Of a DNA stretch of 6,877 nt, positions 5,343 to 6,877 are shown in pieces. This stretch comes from Alistipes sp. (lineage in GTDB: Bacteria; Bacteroidota; Bacteroidia; Bacteroidales; Rikenellaceae): NCBI GenBank assembly GCA_017561105.1, contig JAFZDR010000128.1, positions 1 to 6,877 of the forward strand. The letters run 5' to 3'. Numbering within the stretch: position 1 is the stretch's first letter; each line of letters starts with the position of its first letter. The translations under genes and the position numbers were made by a program. The notes beneath the pieces are model-generated. The model worked only from the letters and a program-made list of their open reading frames with translations, had not been told where the DNA came from and ran no database searches.

Positions 5343-5370
5343 GCTAATGGCTAATGGCCAACGGCTAATA
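5343..5370. repeat. Heptad block 3 before polA (GCTAATG-like)
   Basis: Four contiguous 7-bp units: GCTAATG, GCTAATG, GCCAACG and GCTAATA. The block ends 8 nt before the polA ATG. It is the same repeat family and the same copy number as the array at 4188-4215, although the degenerate units occur in a different order. Confidence 0.85.
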
Positions 5371-5378
5371 GTAAAAAA

Positions 5379-6877
5379 ATGAAGCGTCTTTTCCTTGTCG
5401 ATGCCTACGCATTGATATTCAAATACTACTACGCCTTTATGGGGCGTCCGATGCGCAATCGTGCGGGTATGAACACCTCGATAGTCTATGGCTTTACGAA
5501 GTTCTTGCGCGATATCCAGAAGCGCGAGAAACCCGACCTCCTCGGTGTCGCTTTCGACCCGAAAGGGGGTTGTTTTCGTAGAGATATCTACCCCGAGTAC
5601 AAGGCTAACCGCCCCGCAACACCCGAGGATATTCTCCTCTCGGTGCCCTATGTAAAGCGCATTGTCGAGGCTATGTGCATTCCCGTATTGGAGGTGCCGG
5701 GCTTCGAGGCCGACGATGTTATCGGAACCCTCGCCAAGAAGGCCGACGAGGCGGGTTATGAGGTCTTTATGGTTACGCCCGACAAGGATTACGGCCAGCT
5801 CGTAGGTGACAACCGCAAGCTCTATAAGCAGAAGGGTGATGGTGTGGAGATTGTTGATAAGGCGGCAATTCAGGCCAAATACGGAATTGACAAGCCCGAG
5901 CTTGTACGCGATATTTTGGCTTTGTGGGGCGACTCATCGGATAATATCCCGGGAGTACCCGGCGTAGGTGAGAAGGGCGCATGCAAGATGGTGCAGGCGT
6001 GGGGCGAGGTCGAGAATATCATCGCCAATGCCGAGAAAATAGGTGGTAAGACCGGAGCAAATATCATCGCCAACGAGGAGCAGTTGCGCCTGGCGAAGGT
6101 CCTCACAACAATTCGCCTCGATGTGCCTATCGAGTTCAACGAGGAGGATTTGACGGTTTGCTGCCCTAAGATTGACGATTTGAGAGCGCTGTTTGCCGAG
6201 TTGGATTTCAAGGGTTTCCTTGCCGATTTGAACAATTTGGCACCTGTAGAGGATACCGCCACACCGCAACAAGCGCCGCAGACACAACTTGCCAACATGG
6301 CTCGCGTGAAGGCGGGACAGCAGAAGAAGGCGGCAATGGAGGGACAAGGCTCGCTCTTTGGCGATCTGTTTGCACCCGTAGTCGAGATGCCGACCACAGC
6401 CGTGCCCGAGCCTGCAGAGGAGCTACAGAGCGACCTCTTTGCAAATACTTTCAATTCGGTATCGACCGTACAGCACAAATATACAACCGTTTTTTCGGCT
6501 GAGGAACTCCGTAAGGTGGTAGCAGAGGTTACTACGGCTACGCATTTCTGCTTCGACCTCGAAACTACGGGCTTCGATATGTTCGGCAACCGCATTATCG
6601 GTATGTCGCTCTCGATAAAGGCTCACGAGGCGTGGTATATCCCATTCGGCCACAATGCCGATATCCGCTCTCGCAACGATATCGAGGCGGAGTATGGTGC
6701 AATTCTAAAACCTATCTTCGAGAATGAGAATATCGCGAAGGTGGGACAAAATATGAAGTTCGATATCCTCTTCCTTCGCGCTTTGGGCATCGAGGTCAAG
6801 GGCGCAAAGTGGGATACAATGTTGATGCACTATCTGCTTGACGCCGAGTCGCGCCATGGTATGGATGCCTTGGCCGA
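5379..6877 (+). CDS. polA: DNA polymerase I (partial, N-terminal 499 residues)
   Basis: The reading frame is open from the ATG at 5379 to the right edge; bacterial Pol I is usually about 900-950 residues, so the polymerase domain lies outside. The enzyme removes RNA primers, fills Okazaki gaps and acts in excision repair. The 5'-nuclease domain (about 1-287) shows FLVDAYA (D8), AFDPKG (58-63), YPEYKANRP (71-79), GFEADDVIGTLA (108-119, with metal acids E110, D112, D113), TPDKDYGQLV (133-142, with D135 and D137), GDSSDNIPGVPGVGEKG (184-200, with D185 and D188) and the helix-hairpin-helix. A Gln/Ala/Pro-rich linker spans about 288-360. The 3'-5' exonuclease domain follows with FDLETTG (392-398, with D393 and E395) and GQNMKFD (456-462, with D462), so proofreading residues are present, unlike in Taq. 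An A-run precedes the ATG in place of a Shine-Dalgarno site. Confidence 0.96.
   Translation, partial: MKRLFLVDAYALIFKYYYAFMGRPMRNRAGMNTSIVYGFTKFLRDIQKREKPDLLGVAFDPKGGCFRRDIYPEYKANRPATPEDILLSVPYVKRIVEAMCIPVLEVPGFEADDVIGTLAKKADEAGYEVFMVTPDKDYGQLVGDNRKLYKQKGDGVEIVDKAAIQAKYGIDKPELVRDILALWGDSSDNIPGVPGVGEKGACKMVQAWGEVENIIANAEKIGGKTGANIIANEEQLRLAKVLTTIRLDVPIEFNEEDLTVCCPKIDDLRALFAELDFKGFLADLNNLAPVEDTATPQQAPQTQLANMARVKAGQQKKAAMEGQGSLFGDLFAPVVEMPTTAVPEPAEELQSDLFANTFNSVSTVQHKYTTVFSAEELRKVVAEVTTATHFCFDLETTGFDMFGNRIIGMSLSIKAHEAWYIPFGHNADIRSRNDIEAEYGAILKPIFENENIAKVGQNMKFDILFLRALGIEVKGAKWDTMLMHYLLDAESRHGMDALA

Noticed and set aside
5773..6653. Several leftward open frames of 69-241 codons inside polA
   Set aside because: They are antisense to a reading frame with all Pol I 5'-nuclease and exonuclease motifs; their low-complexity Ser/Ala composition is typical of antisense frames.

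Overview
The window looks like chromosomal DNA of a member of the Bacteroidota, probably order Bacteroidales. A Rikenellaceae/Alistipes-type genome is my best guess, but that is inferred from style, not from a search. The reasons are exact matches to the Bacteroidota -7 promoter consensus TAnnTTTG upstream of kbl and polA, A-rich leaders without strong Shine-Dalgarno sites, moderate GC, and protein sequences of Bacteroidales flavour. No tRNA, rRNA, CRISPR array, transposase or phage gene is visible.

Layout. Positions 1-2742 hold one leftward four-gene cluster: a receiver-like protein, a HEAT-like helical repeat protein, a three-TM protein with a degenerate glycosyltransferase-2-like domain, and cysQ, which runs off the left edge. 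The junctions are very tight (ATGA overlap, a 10-22 nt overlap, a 2 nt gap), so the genes are probably cotranscribed and translationally coupled. The receiver and the glycosyltransferase-like protein both lack residues their families normally need, so this may be a non-catalytic membrane signalling module.

Positions 2743-2946 form a compact divergent promoter region. To the right, kbl (2-amino-3-ketobutyrate CoA ligase) is followed by an Lrp/AsnC-family regulator and, 1 nt after it, queD (6-carboxytetrahydropterin synthase). The regulator sits next to a threonine/glycine gene that is a classical Lrp target in E. coli, so local control is plausible. No threonine dehydrogenase gene is in view.

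Positions 5159-5378 are the most unusual non-coding stretch. A roughly 124-nt imperfect inverted repeat begins inside the queD stop codon. It is followed at once by three different blocks of 7-bp tandem repeats (GAAAACG-like, TTTTGCA-like, GCTAATG-like), which end just before polA. The GCTAATG-like block also occurs in four copies just before the Lrp-family gene. These heptad arrays and the hairpin are the best candidates for something undescribed.

From 5379 the window holds the first 499 residues of DNA polymerase I (5'-nuclease plus an apparently active 3'-5' exonuclease). The linker between these domains carries two clamp-binding-like pentapeptides.
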